This document shows positions 25,232 to 35,051 of a DNA stretch of 48,449 nt, in pieces; position 1 is the stretch's first letter, and every line of letters begins with the position of its first letter. This DNA comes from Pelomonas sp. CA6. GTDB taxonomy: Bacteria; Pseudomonadota; Gammaproteobacteria; Burkholderiales; Burkholderiaceae_C. The position numbers were made by a program, and so were the translations under genes. The notes under the pieces were generated by a model, which saw only the letters and a list, made by a program, of their open reading frames with translations, was not told where the DNA came from and did not search any database. Location: contig NZ_JAKZFD010000019.1 in the NCBI RefSeq assembly GCF_022549225.1, positions 1-48,449 of the forward strand, read 5' to 3'.

Positions 25232-25891
25232 TCAGTTGCGGCTGAACAGCCCCAGGCGCTGCGCTTCCAGTGCCGCCTCAGCGCGCGAGGAGACGTTGAG
25301 CTTGCGGTAGATCTGCTTCACATAGTCCGCGATCGTGTGTCGCGACAGCCCCAGCTGCACGCCGATCTCCGGCAGCGTGAAGCCCTTGGCCACGCGCAAC
25401 AGCACCTCGGATTCGCGGTCGGTCAGCGAGACCTCGTGCAGAGGCGCCACCTGCGGGCGGCGCTGTGCCGCGAAGTAGGCGATGACCTTGCGCGCGATCG
25501 ACGGCGACAGCGGCGGCTCGCCCTGGCTGATGCGCTGCAACTGCTCCACCAACAGCTCGCGCGACTGCTCCTTCAGCAGATAGCCGAAGGCGCCGGCTTG
25601 CAGCGCGGGGAACAGGTGCTCGTCGTCGTCATGGATGGTGACGATCACGGACTGCACCTCGGGCTGCTTCTCGCGCAGCGCGGTGACGACGTCCACCCCC
25701 GAGCCATCGGGCAGGCCCAGGTCCAGCAATGCCAGCGTGAAGCGCTGGTTGTTGACCTGCTGCAGCGCGTCCTGGATCCGCGAGCATTCGGTGACGACGG
25801 CGTTGGCGAACACCTGCTTGACCAGCACCTTGAGCCAGGCGCGGATTTCCGGGATGTCTTCGAGCAACAGGATATGGTTCATGGCGTTCAT
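25232..25891 (-). CDS. NarL/FixJ-family response regulator
   Basis: A 219-residue protein. The receiver domain (residues 5-125) has the phosphoacceptor Asp57 in [13 protein letters not shown], acidic pocket LLLEDIP, IVTIHD and the Lys of GYLLKEQS. The C-terminal LuxR-type helix-turn-helix is [45 protein letters not shown]. It is encoded 95 bp downstream of a HisKA_3 sensor kinase, its evident partner. The spacer carries a perfect hairpin (25960-25976). The targets are not evident. ruvAB lies immediately downstream on the same strand, with only 43 bp between, so read-through is possible. Confidence 0.93.
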   Translation of the reverse strand: MNAMNHILLLEDIPEIRAWLKVLVKQVFANAVVTECSRIQDALQQVNNQRFTLALLDLGLPDGSGVDVVTALREKQPEVQSVIVTIHDDDEHLFPALQAGAFGYLLKEQSRELLVEQLQRISQGEPPLSPSIARKVIAYFAAQRRPQVAPLHEVSLTDRESEVLLRVAKGFTLPEIGVQLGLSRHTIADYVKQIYRKLNVSSRAEAALEAQRLGLFSRN

Positions 25892-25959
25892 TCTTTCTCA
25901 AGGCACCGGCGGCGCCCCCATGGCTCCCTTGCCATGGTGAGTTATCGACCCTGGCGGTC

Positions 25960-25976
25960 GCTCCTGCAACAGGAGC
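25960..25976 (-). promoter_or_regulatory. hairpin between sensor kinase and response regulator genes
   Basis: GCTCCTG (25960-25966), CAA loop, CAGGAGC (25970-25976): a perfect 7-bp stem without a T-tract in the kinase-regulator spacer. It could stabilise a processed mRNA end or attenuate transcription. Confidence 0.4.
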
Positions 25977-25986
25977 TCCCCCTGTT

Positions 25987-27393
25987 TCAGAGGGGAATCG
26001 TGAGGCGGATCACGGTTCCCCAGCCGGGGCCCGATTCCACCAGACATTGTCCGTGCATCTGCTTGGCGCGCGATTTCATACTGGCCATGCCATGGCCTTT
26101 GTCCAGGCGCCCGTCCAGCTCCATCGGGATGCCCTGCCCATTGTCCTGGATGACGACCCCGAAATAGCCATCCTGGACCGTGCAGCTGACCACGCAGTGC
26201 GTGGCACCGCTGTGCTTGATGATGTTGCTGACGGCCTCGCGCAGGATGCGCGTGGTCTGCACATAGGCGCGCGCGGGCAGTGTGTGCTCCACCTCCTCGG
26301 CCGGCGACTTCCATTCCGCCAGGATATTGGCCTGTGCCAGCCGCGAGACCAATTCCGCACGCCAGTCTCCCAGCGCGTCCAGCAGCTGCACCGGTTTGCC
26401 GGTCAGTCCCCGGACCGACAGGCGCATTTCCTCCAGCGCCTCGCGCGCCAGCGAGGAGATGCGCTCGGAATCGCTGGTGTGGACGATGGTCAGCAGCTTG
26501 GCGCCCAGGTCGTCATGCAGGTCGGCGGCGATGCGCTTGCGTTCGCGCTCGGTCACCTGCTCCAGCTTGGTCTCCGCCAGCTGGTTGTAATGGCGGTCCA
26601 GCTCGGCCATGCGCTCCTGCAGGCGCAGCTCGGCTTCATGCGCCTCCAGGGCCGCGCTGCGCAGCGCCAGGCCGAAGCTGTGCACATGCAGGTAGCCCAC
26701 CATCAACAGGCTCACGGGTACCAGCAGTGCGCTGACCCAGCCCAGCCAGGGCAACAGCAGCAGGGCCACCAGGGCCACCAGCCAAGCCGAGGCCAGGCCC
26801 CACCAGACCGCGGAACGGCCTTCGCCCTGAGCCAGCTCCAGGGACGGGAAGGCCTGGGTGCGTCTCACGAGCAGGGCCCAGGCCCAGGCCAGCACCAGCT
26901 CGGCGCCCAGCAGCGCGGCCCACAGTGGCAGCATGCGCTGCGCAGCCCATAGCGCCGACAGCGGCACCAGCAGCAGAGCCTGGGTCGCGGCGGCGCGGCG
27001 CAGCCACAGTGCCCAGAACTCGTGGCCGCGCAGCATCGGCCACAGCGCGCAAAGGGCGCACAGACCGCCGAGCACCAGCGAGGCCGCGTCGTGCCAGGGC
27101 AGCAGCGGCGGCAGTTGCTGCAGCAACACCCAACCTGGCATCAGCGCCAGCACCCAGGTATGGCGCAACGGGGCCGGACGCTGTCGATACAGCAAGCCCA
27201 GCGCCAGCGCCAGCGCCAGAAGCATGGCCTGCAAGGCCTGCGGCAACAGGCCCGTGGCAGCGGCGCCGGGCGCGGTTTGTGCCAGCGCCGGCAATGGCAG
27301 ACCCAGCGCCAGCAGGGATGCACGCAGGCCGAGACGATGGAGCGCCGCGTGTCGTGGAGTCCGTGGCGAGTGGGCGTTCAAAGAGCGTCGCAT
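25987..27393 (-). CDS. NarX/UhpB-type (HisKA_3) membrane sensor histidine kinase
   Basis: A 468-residue protein. The N-terminal half has about seven hydrophobic segments (residues 21-240), an integral sensor module without a large periplasmic domain. A coiled region (AALEAHEAELRLQERMAELDRHYNQL) leads to the HisKA_3 motif TERERKRIAADLHDDLGAKL with phosphoacceptor His293. The HATPase_c domain has ILREAVSNIIKHSGA (N box) and DNGQGIP, then KGHGMASMKSRAKQMHG. The protein ends WGTVIRLTIPL, like NarX-type kinases. It phosphorylates the response regulator encoded next. The signal is unknown. It is divergent from ybeZ. Confidence 0.92.
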   Translation of the reverse strand: MRRSLNAHSPRTPRHAALHRLGLRASLLALGLPLPALAQTAPGAAATGLLPQALQAMLLALALALGLLYRQRPAPLRHTWVLALMPGWVLLQQLPPLLPWHDAASLVLGGLCALCALWPMLRGHEFWALWLRRAAATQALLLVPLSALWAAQRMLPLWAALLGAELVLAWAWALLVRRTQAFPSLELAQGEGRSAVWWGLASAWLVALVALLLLPWLGWVSALLVPVSLLMVGYLHVHSFGLALRSAALEAHEAELRLQERMAELDRHYNQLAETKLEQVTERERKRIAADLHDDLGAKLLTIVHTSDSERISSLAREALEEMRLSVRGLTGKPVQLLDALGDWRAELVSRLAQANILAEWKSPAEEVEHTLPARAYVQTTRILREAVSNIIKHSGATHCVVSCTVQDGYFGVVIQDNGQGIPMELDGRLDKGHGMASMKSRAKQMHGQCLVESGPGWGTVIRLTIPL

Positions 27394-27497
27394 GGATCGC
27401 GATTGTGCAGGACTGCGGCGCTGCTGCGGCCCGGGTCAGCCCGGGCGACAATAGCGGCCGGGCGCTTGGGGCGCCCGGGCCTGGAGACTCTTCCATC

Positions 27498-28505
27498 TTG
27501 ATCGTTCGACATCAGTTCAATTCCACCGATAACCAGCGTCTGGCCAATCTGTGCGGCACGCTGGACGACCATCTGCGCCAGATCGAGACGGCGCTGGACC
27601 TGCGCATCACGCGCCGCGGCGAGCAATTCCGCATCGAAGGGGCGAAGGCCGCGGCGCAGCGCGCGGTGCAGTTGCTGGACGCGCTGCACGAACGCGCGGA
27701 CCGTCCCATCAAGCCGGAAGCCCTGCAGCTGGCCTTGGTGGAAGCCGCTTCGGACCTGATCCAGCCAGCGCGGGGCAGCGCCCAGCCCGGGCCGGCCGGC
27801 GGAGAGGGCGACGAGGTGGTGCTGCGCACGCGGCGCGCCGACCTGGCCGGCCGCACGCCTAACCAGCATCAGTACCTGCGCAATATCCTGTCGCATGACA
27901 TCAGCTTTGGCATCGGGCCGGCCGGCACCGGCAAGACTTTTCTGGCGGTGGCCTGCGCGGTCGATGCGCTGGAACGTTCCACAGTGCAGCGCATCATCCT
28001 GACGCGCCCTGCGGTCGAGGCGGGCGAGCGCCTGGGTTTCCTGCCCGGCGACCTGACGCAAAAGGTGGATCCCTACCTGCGTCCGCTCTACGACGCGCTC
28101 TATGACCTGATGGGCTTCGACCGCGTGACCAAGGCCTTCGAGAAGGGTCTGCTGGAGATCGCGCCGCTGGCCTTCATGCGGGGCCGCACGCTCAACCACG
28201 CGTTCGTGATTCTGGACGAGGCGCAGAACACCACGCCGGAACAGATGAAGATGTTCCTGACCCGCATCGGCTTCGGCAGCAAATGCGTGGTCACCGGTGA
28301 CACCAGTCAGATCGATCTGCCGCGCGGGACGACCAGCGGCCTGGTCGACGCGCAGCGCGTGCTGGCCAAGGTTCAGGGGATTGCGATGACCCAGTTCACG
28401 CGCGCCGACGTGGTGCGCCATCCGCTGGTGGCGCGCATCGTCGAGGCCTATGAAGCGCGGCAGGCCGAGCGCGATGCGGCCCGGCGCGAAGGGGGGGCCT
28501 CGTGA
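27498..28505 (+). CDS. ybeZ: PhoH-like ATPase YbeZ
   Basis: A 335-residue protein. The N-terminal KH-like segment ([35 protein letters not shown]) is followed by the PhoH P-loop domain. This has [21 protein letters not shown] (Walker A 140-147), [56 protein letters not shown] and [12 protein letters not shown]. It is an RNA-linked ATPase that partners YbeY in ribosome and RNA maturation. The family N-terminus requires the TTG at 27498; GGAG lies about 11 nt upstream and there is no suitable ATG. Its stop overlaps the ybeY GTG start by 4 nt. Confidence 0.92.
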   Translation: MIVRHQFNSTDNQRLANLCGTLDDHLRQIETALDLRITRRGEQFRIEGAKAAAQRAVQLLDALHERADRPIKPEALQLALVEAASDLIQPARGSAQPGPAGGEGDEVVLRTRRADLAGRTPNQHQYLRNILSHDISFGIGPAGTGKTFLAVACAVDALERSTVQRIILTRPAVEAGERLGFLPGDLTQKVDPYLRPLYDALYDLMGFDRVTKAFEKGLLEIAPLAFMRGRTLNHAFVILDEAQNTTPEQMKMFLTRIGFGSKCVVTGDTSQIDLPRGTTSGLVDAQRVLAKVQGIAMTQFTRADVVRHPLVARIVEAYEARQAERDAARREGGAS

Positions 28506-28948
28506 GCCGTCCTGCGCTGAGCCTGTCGCTGCAGTTTGCGGACCCGCGCCATCGCGCGCTGCTGCCGCGCCACAAGGTGCTGCGCTGGATGCGCGCGGCA
28601 CTGGAGCTGCCCGGCGAGATCGCCGTGCGCATCGTCGATGCCGACGAGGGCCGCCGGCTCAACCACGAGTTCCGGGGCAAGGACTACGCCACCAATGTGC
28701 TGACCTTCGACTATGCGCAAGAGCCGGTGGTCGGGGCTGACCTGGTGATCTGTGCCGAAGTCGTGGAGCGCGAGGCGCGCGAGGCGGGCCTGGATCTGGC
28801 GGCCCACTATGCCCACATGCTGGTGCACGGCGTGCTGCATGCGCAGGGCTACGACCATGAAGAGGACGACGAGGCGGAGCTGATGGAGGCCCGCGAATCG
28901 GAGATCCTGCTGGGCCTGGGTTTCGCCGACCCCTACGCCGCGCGCTGA
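28502..28948 (+). CDS. ybeY: rRNA maturation endoribonuclease YbeY
   Basis: A 148-residue protein with the zinc motif His109-x3-His113-x5-His119 ([11 protein letters not shown]) and upstream [15 protein letters not shown]. YbeY is a single-strand endoribonuclease needed for 16S rRNA 3'-end maturation and 70S quality control. The GTG start (28502) overlaps the ybeZ stop, so the two are translationally coupled. The corC/ybeX and lnt genes that often follow in other proteobacteria are absent; the converging corA gene begins 25 bp downstream. Confidence 0.95.
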   Translation: MSRPALSLSLQFADPRHRALLPRHKVLRWMRAALELPGEIAVRIVDADEGRRLNHEFRGKDYATNVLTFDYAQEPVVGADLVICAEVVEREAREAGLDLAAHYAHMLVHGVLHAQGYDHEEDDEAELMEARESEILLGLGFADPYAAR

Positions 28949-28973
28949 ACCCGCGCGGCGCCGCGGCCGGTGC

Positions 28974-30070
28974 TCATGGCTGGGTGCCGAGGTAGCGCTT
29001 GCGCCAGAAGAACCAGCCCAGTCCCAGGGCCACCATCGTCATCACCAGCGCGGCGATCCAGAAGCCGCGCGCGCTGTGGATCAGCGGCAGCGCGTCGAAG
29101 TTCATGCCGAAGATGCCGGTGATCAGGTTCAGCGGCAGGAAGATCGCGGTCAGCACCGTCAGCGTGCGCATGATGTTGTTGGTGCGCTCGCCGGTCATCG
29201 AGAAGTGCATCTGCACCGCGGTCTCGGCGGAGCTTTCCAGCCGGCGCACGTGGCTCAGCACCCGCTCCACATGCTCCAGCACGTCGCGTGAGCGCACGCG
29301 CAACAGTTCGCGCTCGCGCTCGGCGGGCGCGTCGTGCGCGGGCCATTCGCTCAGCGCATCCATCCATTCCTGGACCGCGCTGCGCTGGTCCTCGCAGCTG
29401 TCCTCCAGCCGGTGCAAGGCATCCCGCGAGGTCAGCAGCACGCCCCAGTCCTTGAAGCGGCTGTGCGGATGCAGCAGCTGGCGCTGCAGCGCGGTCAATT
29501 CGCGCGTCAGCTGGCGGCGCAGTTCCAGATAGCCGTCCACCATGTGGTTGACCATGCGCAGCATCAGCTCGGCGGGGCTGGTGGGCAGCCGATTGCTTCC
29601 TCGTATGTCCCGCCCCTCATGCAGCTGGCCCAGCTTGACGGCGAAGTAGTCCCGCACCAGGCAGTCGCCCGGATGCACCGTCAGCAGCACATGGTCGAAC
29701 ACCGCGAAGCCGACCGGGTTGGTGTCGATGGCCTGCAGCAGCCGCTCGGCCGTCGCGGCGGTGGGGGTCTCGTCGGCGCCGGCGTTGCCACCATTGCCCG
29801 GTTGCGCGGTGGACAGCCGGCGGAACACCATCAGGTCGTACCAGCTGGTGTAGTCAAAGTGCGAGGGCAGCTGCGTGTTCAGCAGGTCGGAGACATGCAG
29901 ATCCAGCAGCTGGCTGCCGGTCCAGCGCTGCAGCGCGGCCTGCACTTCGGGAAGCTGAGTCTCGAATTCGTGCCGGCTCAGTCCCACCCACAGAAAGCCC
30001 TCGTCCGGGCGATCCAGCGGCATAGCCGCCAGCTCGTTGAAGCGTTGCTCGCTGAGGTGGAACAGCCGCA

Positions 30071-30071
<1 letters not shown>
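28974..30071 (-). CDS. corA: CorA-family magnesium/divalent cation transporter
   Basis: A 365-residue protein: a large N-terminal cytoplasmic domain rich in helices (LRRQLTRELTALQRQLLHPHSRF, LEHVERVLSHVRRLESSAETAVQMHFSMTGERTNNIMRTLTVLTAIFLPL) and two C-terminal transmembrane helices. The signature GMN is in GIFGMNFDALPLIHS between them, and the protein ends KRYLGTQP. It forms pentameric channels for Mg2+ (or Co2+/Zn2+ in ZntB-like members). The start codon overlaps the hemB stop by one base (TGATG at 30069-30073), so translation is coupled to hemB. Metal specificity cannot be told from the sequence. Confidence 0.92.
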
Positions 30072-31284
<1,213 letters not shown>

Positions 31285-31475
31285 GCTCAGACGGGTGCCG
31301 GGATGGCCTGCGATGCCAGATCCGGAAGCTCCTCGGCCCTCCCCTGGGGAAGGTCCGGCCCCGAGTGTCCCTCGCTCCGCATGGCGCTGCAGCAGCTGCA
31401 GGGCGTTTAGCAGGCCCGCAACGTGGATTTCCTGTTCCAAAGCATCACCGGTGCGCGATGGCCGGCGGCGTGACT

Positions 31476-31506
31476 TTGGATATTGGTTGGATATTGGAAA
31501 TATATT
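31476..31506 (+). promoter_or_regulatory. direct-repeat operator/promoter of the M9 lipoprotein gene
   Basis: GGATATTGG occurs twice (31478-31486 and 31489-31497) with an 11-bp period, followed by the AT-rich AAATATATTT. TTGGAT (31476-31481) and TATATT (31501-31506) could be -35 and -10 with a 19-bp spacer. One-turn direct repeats overlapping a promoter suggest a response-regulator-type binding site. The rest of 31285-31475 shows no gene. Confidence 0.45.
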
Positions 31507-31537
31507 TGCGGCCGTTCATCCCATAGGGGGCAAGGTC

Positions 31538-32458
31538 ATGAAGAAGCACGAGCGTTCGCACCCGTCTCCAGTGGGGCCGGCCGGGATCTGGCGGCCAGCT
31601 GCGCTCGCCTTGCTGGCGGCGCTGACGGGTTGCGGTTCGATGGACGCGGGCCCGGCCGGCGAGGCGGACCGGGTGCTGACACGCCGCCATGTCTGCTCGC
31701 CTTCGCTGCTGCTGCGATCCGAAGCGCTGGATGACGCGCAGTCGCGGCAGATCTGCGCGGAGCTGGCCGCCCTGGAGTCCCGTTTCCACGACCTGTTCGC
31801 CACCCGGGGCCGGCCCGTGCCGCGGGACGGCAATGTGCGGCTGCGTGCCAACATCTATGCATCGGTGGCCTCCTTCCGGCAGCATGCGGGGCGGCACTTC
31901 GACATGCCGGTCGACAACGGCGGCATGTATCTCGAAGGTTTGCCCGACCGGCCGGGCAACCAGGCCGAGTTCGTCGCCAACCAGCGGCCGGACGGCACGG
32001 TCCGCAACCTGGGGCATGAGTACGTGCACTACCTGGACGGCCGTTACAACCTCTATGGGGATTTCTGCGCGGTGTTGCACGATTCGCATGCGCCGCCCGA
32101 GAACTGCCCACGTCCCGCGCCATTGCGGCCCTACCTGGTCTGGTGGACAGAGGGCGTGGCGGAGTTTCTGGTCCATGGCGCCAACCACCCTCGGCAGCGC
32201 GAATGGGCGCGCGCGCGTAGCCACCAGCTCAGTGAGCTCTTCGATACCGGCTACGAAAGTGCCAACGGCGCCGAGCGCATCTATGGCTGGGGCTATCTGG
32301 CCGTGCGCTTCATGATGGAGCGGCACCGCGGCGAAATTGACCGCATGCTGGCCTTCACCCGCGTCGGCGACTATCCGCGCTACCAGGCGCTGGTGCGCGA
32401 ATGGGGAACGACGATGGATGCGGAGTTCGACAACTGGTTGCGAGCGCTGGCCGACTGA
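31538..32458 (+). CDS. lipoprotein with minimal M9 collagenase-type peptidase domain
   Basis: A 306-residue protein. The signal peptide ends in the lipobox LTGC (ALLAALTGCGSM), so it is a lipoprotein. The mature part carries His160-Glu161-Tyr-Val-His164 in GHEYVHYLDGRYNLYGDF, and WWTEGVAEFLVHGA with Glu205, the pattern of the clostridial/Vibrio collagenase catalytic subdomain (peptidase family M9). True M9 enzymes are 600-1100 residues with an activator domain and collagen-binding repeats, all absent here. It is therefore probably a periplasmic or surface peptidase of unknown substrate. AGGGGG lies 7 nt before the ATG. Four further Cys residues could form disulfides. Confidence 0.82.
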   Translation: MKKHERSHPSPVGPAGIWRPAALALLAALTGCGSMDAGPAGEADRVLTRRHVCSPSLLLRSEALDDAQSRQICAELAALESRFHDLFATRGRPVPRDGNVRLRANIYASVASFRQHAGRHFDMPVDNGGMYLEGLPDRPGNQAEFVANQRPDGTVRNLGHEYVHYLDGRYNLYGDFCAVLHDSHAPPENCPRPAPLRPYLVWWTEGVAEFLVHGANHPRQREWARARSHQLSELFDTGYESANGAERIYGWGYLAVRFMMERHRGEIDRMLAFTRVGDYPRYQALVREWGTTMDAEFDNWLRALAD

Positions 32459-32473
32459 GGCAGTCGTGCCGCC

Positions 32474-32479
32474 GATAAT
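32474..32479 (+). promoter_or_regulatory. -10 element placing hemJ on a leaderless transcript
   Basis: GATAAT with exactly 6 nt (GGGCCG) to the hemJ ATG, and no Shine-Dalgarno. The same 15-base arrangement (GATAATGGGCCGATG) recurs before the lipoprotein gene at 43994. Confidence 0.5.
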
Positions 32480-32485
32480 GGGCCG

Positions 32486-32914
32486 ATGCTCTGGATCAAA
32501 GCCCTGCACATCATCTTCGTGGCGGCCTGGTTCGCCGGCCTGTTCTATCTGCCGCGCATCTTCGTCAACCTGGCCATGGTGCCGGGTGACAGCCACGCCG
32601 AGCGCGAGCGTCTGCTGCTGATGGCCCACAAGCTCTATCGCTTCAGCAACATGCTGATGCTGCTGGCGCTGGCGTTCGGGCTGACGCTGTGGCTTCACTA
32701 TGGCATCGGCCGCGGACCGGGGAACTATTGGCTGCACGCCAAGCTCACGCTGGTGCTGGCGGTGGTCGGTTACCACCATGTCTGCCGGCGTCTGTTGCGC
32801 AACTTCGAGCAGCTCAACAACCGCCGCAGCCATCGCTGGTTCCGGGTGTTCAACGAGGTCTCGGTGCTGCTGTTCGCGGCCATCGTGATCCTGGTGGTGG
32901 TCAAGCCTTTCTGA
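32486..32914 (+). CDS. hemJ: protoporphyrinogen IX oxidase HemJ (CopD-like membrane protein)
   Basis: A 142-residue protein with four transmembrane segments. The HemJ/UPF0093 start is present (MLWIKALHIIFVAAWFAGLFYLPRIFV, with the conserved His8), as are YRFSNMLMLLALAFG and WLHAKLTLVLAVVGYHHV. The protein ends FNEVSVLLFAAIVILVVVKPF. HemJ is the oxygen-independent-type protoporphyrinogen oxidase of many proteobacteria and cyanobacteria and acts at the inner membrane late in heme synthesis. It adds a second heme gene to the window besides hemB. It starts 27 bp after the M9 lipoprotein gene but has its own -10 element. VanZ follows after 7 bp. Confidence 0.92.
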   Translation: MLWIKALHIIFVAAWFAGLFYLPRIFVNLAMVPGDSHAERERLLLMAHKLYRFSNMLMLLALAFGLTLWLHYGIGRGPGNYWLHAKLTLVLAVVGYHHVCRRLLRNFEQLNNRRSHRWFRVFNEVSVLLFAAIVILVVVKPF

Positions 32915-32921
32915 ACCCGCG

Positions 32922-34037
32922 ATGCGCAGGCGCAGTTCGGCCACCTGGCTCGGCCTGAGCTATGGAGGGCTGGTGATCTATGCCAGCCTCTACCCGTTCT
33001 GGCCCTGGGTTTGGCCGCCCGGCATGGAGCCGGCCAGTCTGCTGCGCCTGCCCTGGCCGCGCTACTGGCCCAGCTTCGATCTGTGGGCGAATGCGCTGGG
33101 GTATTTCCCGCTGGGCTTCCTGGTCTGCGCCGCGTTGTTGCGCAGCCGGGTGCGCACGCTGCCGGCGCTGTGGTGGCCGGGGCTGGGGCTGCCGCTGCTG
33201 TCCTATCTGATGGAAGTGCTGCAGTACTTCCTGCCGCAGCGCGTGCCCTCGCTGGCCGACTGGCTGCTCAACAGTGCCGGCGCGGAAGCCGGCGTGCTTT
33301 GCGCCTGGCTGTTGCACCGCTTCGGCGCATTGGAGCGCTGGCATGGCTGGCGCGAACGCTGGCTGGCCCCGCACAGCGCGGGTGCGCTGGCCTTGCTGGC
33401 GCTGTGGCCCGTGGGGCTGCTGTCGCCGTTGCCGTTGCCGCTGGGGCTGGGCCAACTGCTGCCGCGCCTGCGCGTGTTGGCCGCCGAAGCACTCGAGGAC
33501 ACGCCCTGGGCCTGGCCGCCGAACGATGATTTACTGGCGCCGGCCCTGCCGCCGGGCCTGGAGGCGATCGCCGTGGCGCTGGGATTGCTGGCACCTTGCA
33601 TGCTGGCGCTTTCGGTCACCCGGCCGGGCTGGCGTCGCGTCGTGCTGGTGCTGGGGGCGTTGGCGCTGGCGGTGCTGTTCAGCACCTGTTCCACGATGTT
33701 GAACTATGGCCCCGAGCACGCCTGGGCCTGGTTGTCGCCGGCCACGCTGCCGGGGCTGGCGGTGGGGTCAGGTCTTGCGCTGCTGGCCTGCCTGATGTCG
33801 CGTCGGGCCAATGCTGCTTGGGGGCTGGTGGTGCTCACAGCGATGATCGCGCTGATCAGCGAAGCGCCCACCGATCCCTATCTGCAGCAAAGCCTGCAGG
33901 CCTGGGAACAAGGGCGCTTCATCAACCTCTACGGGCTGGCGCAATGGGTCGGCTGGTGCTGGCCCTTCGTGACGCTGGGCTGGCTGATGTTCGGCGTGAC
34001 GCAACGCGAGGCGCCATCCCGCCTGGGCTCTCGGTAA
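32922..34037 (+). CDS. VanZ family membrane protein
   Basis: A 371-residue protein with about nine hydrophobic segments. The N-terminal third is VanZ-like (YGGLVIYASLYPFWPW, SFDLWANALGYFPLGFLVCAALL, LSYLMEVLQYFLPQRVPSLADWLLNSAGAEAGVLCAWLL). The remainder is an extra multi-helix region of unknown role. VanZ was named for low-level teicoplanin resistance in a vancomycin cluster; chromosomal homologues in Gram-negatives have no proven function, and none of the other van genes is here. It starts 7 bp after hemJ, so it is probably co-transcribed. Confidence 0.8.
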   Translation: MRRRSSATWLGLSYGGLVIYASLYPFWPWVWPPGMEPASLLRLPWPRYWPSFDLWANALGYFPLGFLVCAALLRSRVRTLPALWWPGLGLPLLSYLMEVLQYFLPQRVPSLADWLLNSAGAEAGVLCAWLLHRFGALERWHGWRERWLAPHSAGALALLALWPVGLLSPLPLPLGLGQLLPRLRVLAAEALEDTPWAWPPNDDLLAPALPPGLEAIAVALGLLAPCMLALSVTRPGWRRVVLVLGALALAVLFSTCSTMLNYGPEHAWAWLSPATLPGLAVGSGLALLACLMSRRANAAWGLVVLTAMIALISEAPTDPYLQQSLQAWEQGRFINLYGLAQWVGWCWPFVTLGWLMFGVTQREAPSRLGSR

Positions 34038-34051
34038 AAACCCTAGACCTC

Positions 34052-34057
34052 TACAAT
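34052..34057 (+). promoter_or_regulatory. -10 element of the ferredoxin gene (leaderless)
   Basis: TACAAT followed by 7 nt (CCCAACC) and the ATG at 34065. No Shine-Dalgarno is present. Confidence 0.5.
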
Positions 34058-34064
34058 CCCAACC

Positions 34065-34391
34065 ATGAGCTACTACGAGCGCCACATTTTCTTCTGCCTC
34101 AACCAGCGCGACAACGGCGAAAACGCCTGCGCCCAGCATGGTGCGCAGCAGGCCTTCGACCACTGCAAGGCCCGCGTGAAGGCCCTGGGCCTGGCCGGAA
34201 TGGGCGGCGTGCGAGTCAACAAGGCCGGCTGCCTGGACCGCTGCGCCGGTGGGCCGGTGGCGGTGGTCTATCCCGAGGCCGTCTGGTACAGCTTCGTGGA
34301 CAGCAGCGATGTCGACGAGATCGTTGAAAGCCATCTGAAGAACGGCCAGGTGGTCGAGCGGCTGGTGCTGCCCGACAACGTGGGCCGCTGA
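34065..34391 (+). CDS. thioredoxin-like [2Fe-2S] ferredoxin
   Basis: A 108-residue protein with HIFFCLNQRDNGENACAQHGAQQ and VRVNKAGCLDRCAGGPVAVVYPEAVWY. Cysteines at 11, 22, 56 and 60 fit the four ligands of thioredoxin-fold [2Fe-2S] ferredoxins; an additional Cys is at 34. These small cytoplasmic proteins transfer electrons to unknown partners. The gene has its own leaderless-type start and lies 27 bp after VanZ. The downstream hydrolase begins 11 bp later. Confidence 0.88.
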   Translation: MSYYERHIFFCLNQRDNGENACAQHGAQQAFDHCKARVKALGLAGMGGVRVNKAGCLDRCAGGPVAVVYPEAVWYSFVDSSDVDEIVESHLKNGQVVERLVLPDNVGR

Positions 34392-34402
34392 GGGCGTTGG
34401 GC

Positions 34403-35038
34403 GTGAACGCACAGACGCAGCGCCAGCAGATCGCCGGGCCGGCCGGCGAACTGGAATGCGCGATCGATGAGCCGGCCTCCGAGGCGGGCGGACCGCGCGG
34501 CGTGGTGGTGGTCTGCCATCCCAATCCCACCCAGGGCGGCACGATGGACAACAAGGTCGTGCAGACCCTGGCGCGCGCCTTCGTGCAGCTGGGATACCGC
34601 GTGGTGCGCTTCAATTTCCGCGGCATCGGCCGCTCGCAAGGCGGCTGGGACGAAGGTCGAGGCGAGGTGGACGATGCCCTGGCCGTCGTGCGGGCTTTTC
34701 GCCAGCCCGGACTGCCGCTGGCGCTGGCAGGTTTTTCCTTCGGCGGGTTCGTCGCCACGCAGGCGGCGTCAAGGCTGGACGAACCGGCCGAGCGCCTGCT
34801 GCTGGTGGGGCCGGCCGCGAGCCGATTCGACGTCGCCACCGTCCCGGCGGACACCCTGGTGATCCACGGCGAGGTCGACGACGTGGTACCGCTGTCGGCG
34901 GTGCTGGACTGGGCGCGCCCGCAGGCGTTGCCGGTCATCGTGGTGCCCGGGGTCGGGCACTTCTTCCATGGGCAGCTCCCGCTGCTCAAGAACCTGGTGG
35001 TGCGCAGCTGGCATGGCCCGGCTGCCCGGGCCACCTAA
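34403..35038 (+). CDS. alpha/beta hydrolase of the CocE/YpfH-like small type
   Basis: A 211-residue protein with VVVVCHPNPTQGGTMDNKVVQTLARAF, YRVVRFNFRGIGRSQGGWDEGRGEVDDALAVV, nucleophile LAGFSFGGFVA (Ser in GFSFGG), acid in VIHGEVDDVVPL and His in VPGVGHFFHGQL. The HPNPxxGGTMDNKVV start is typical of a conserved proteobacterial hydrolase group of unknown substrate. The GTG at 34403 has AGGG 8 nt upstream and is preferred to a TTG two codons earlier. It probably shares a transcript with the ferredoxin gene. Confidence 0.85.
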   Translation: MNAQTQRQQIAGPAGELECAIDEPASEAGGPRGVVVVCHPNPTQGGTMDNKVVQTLARAFVQLGYRVVRFNFRGIGRSQGGWDEGRGEVDDALAVVRAFRQPGLPLALAGFSFGGFVATQAASRLDEPAERLLLVGPAASRFDVATVPADTLVIHGEVDDVVPLSAVLDWARPQALPVIVVPGVGHFFHGQLPLLKNLVVRSWHGPAARAT

Positions 35039-35051
35039 GGACTTTTGCTGA

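Noticed and set aside
32922-34037. Glycopeptide-resistance cluster suggested by VanZ
   Set aside because: No vanHAX or vanRS genes; VanZ-like proteins are widespread and the neighbours are housekeeping genes.
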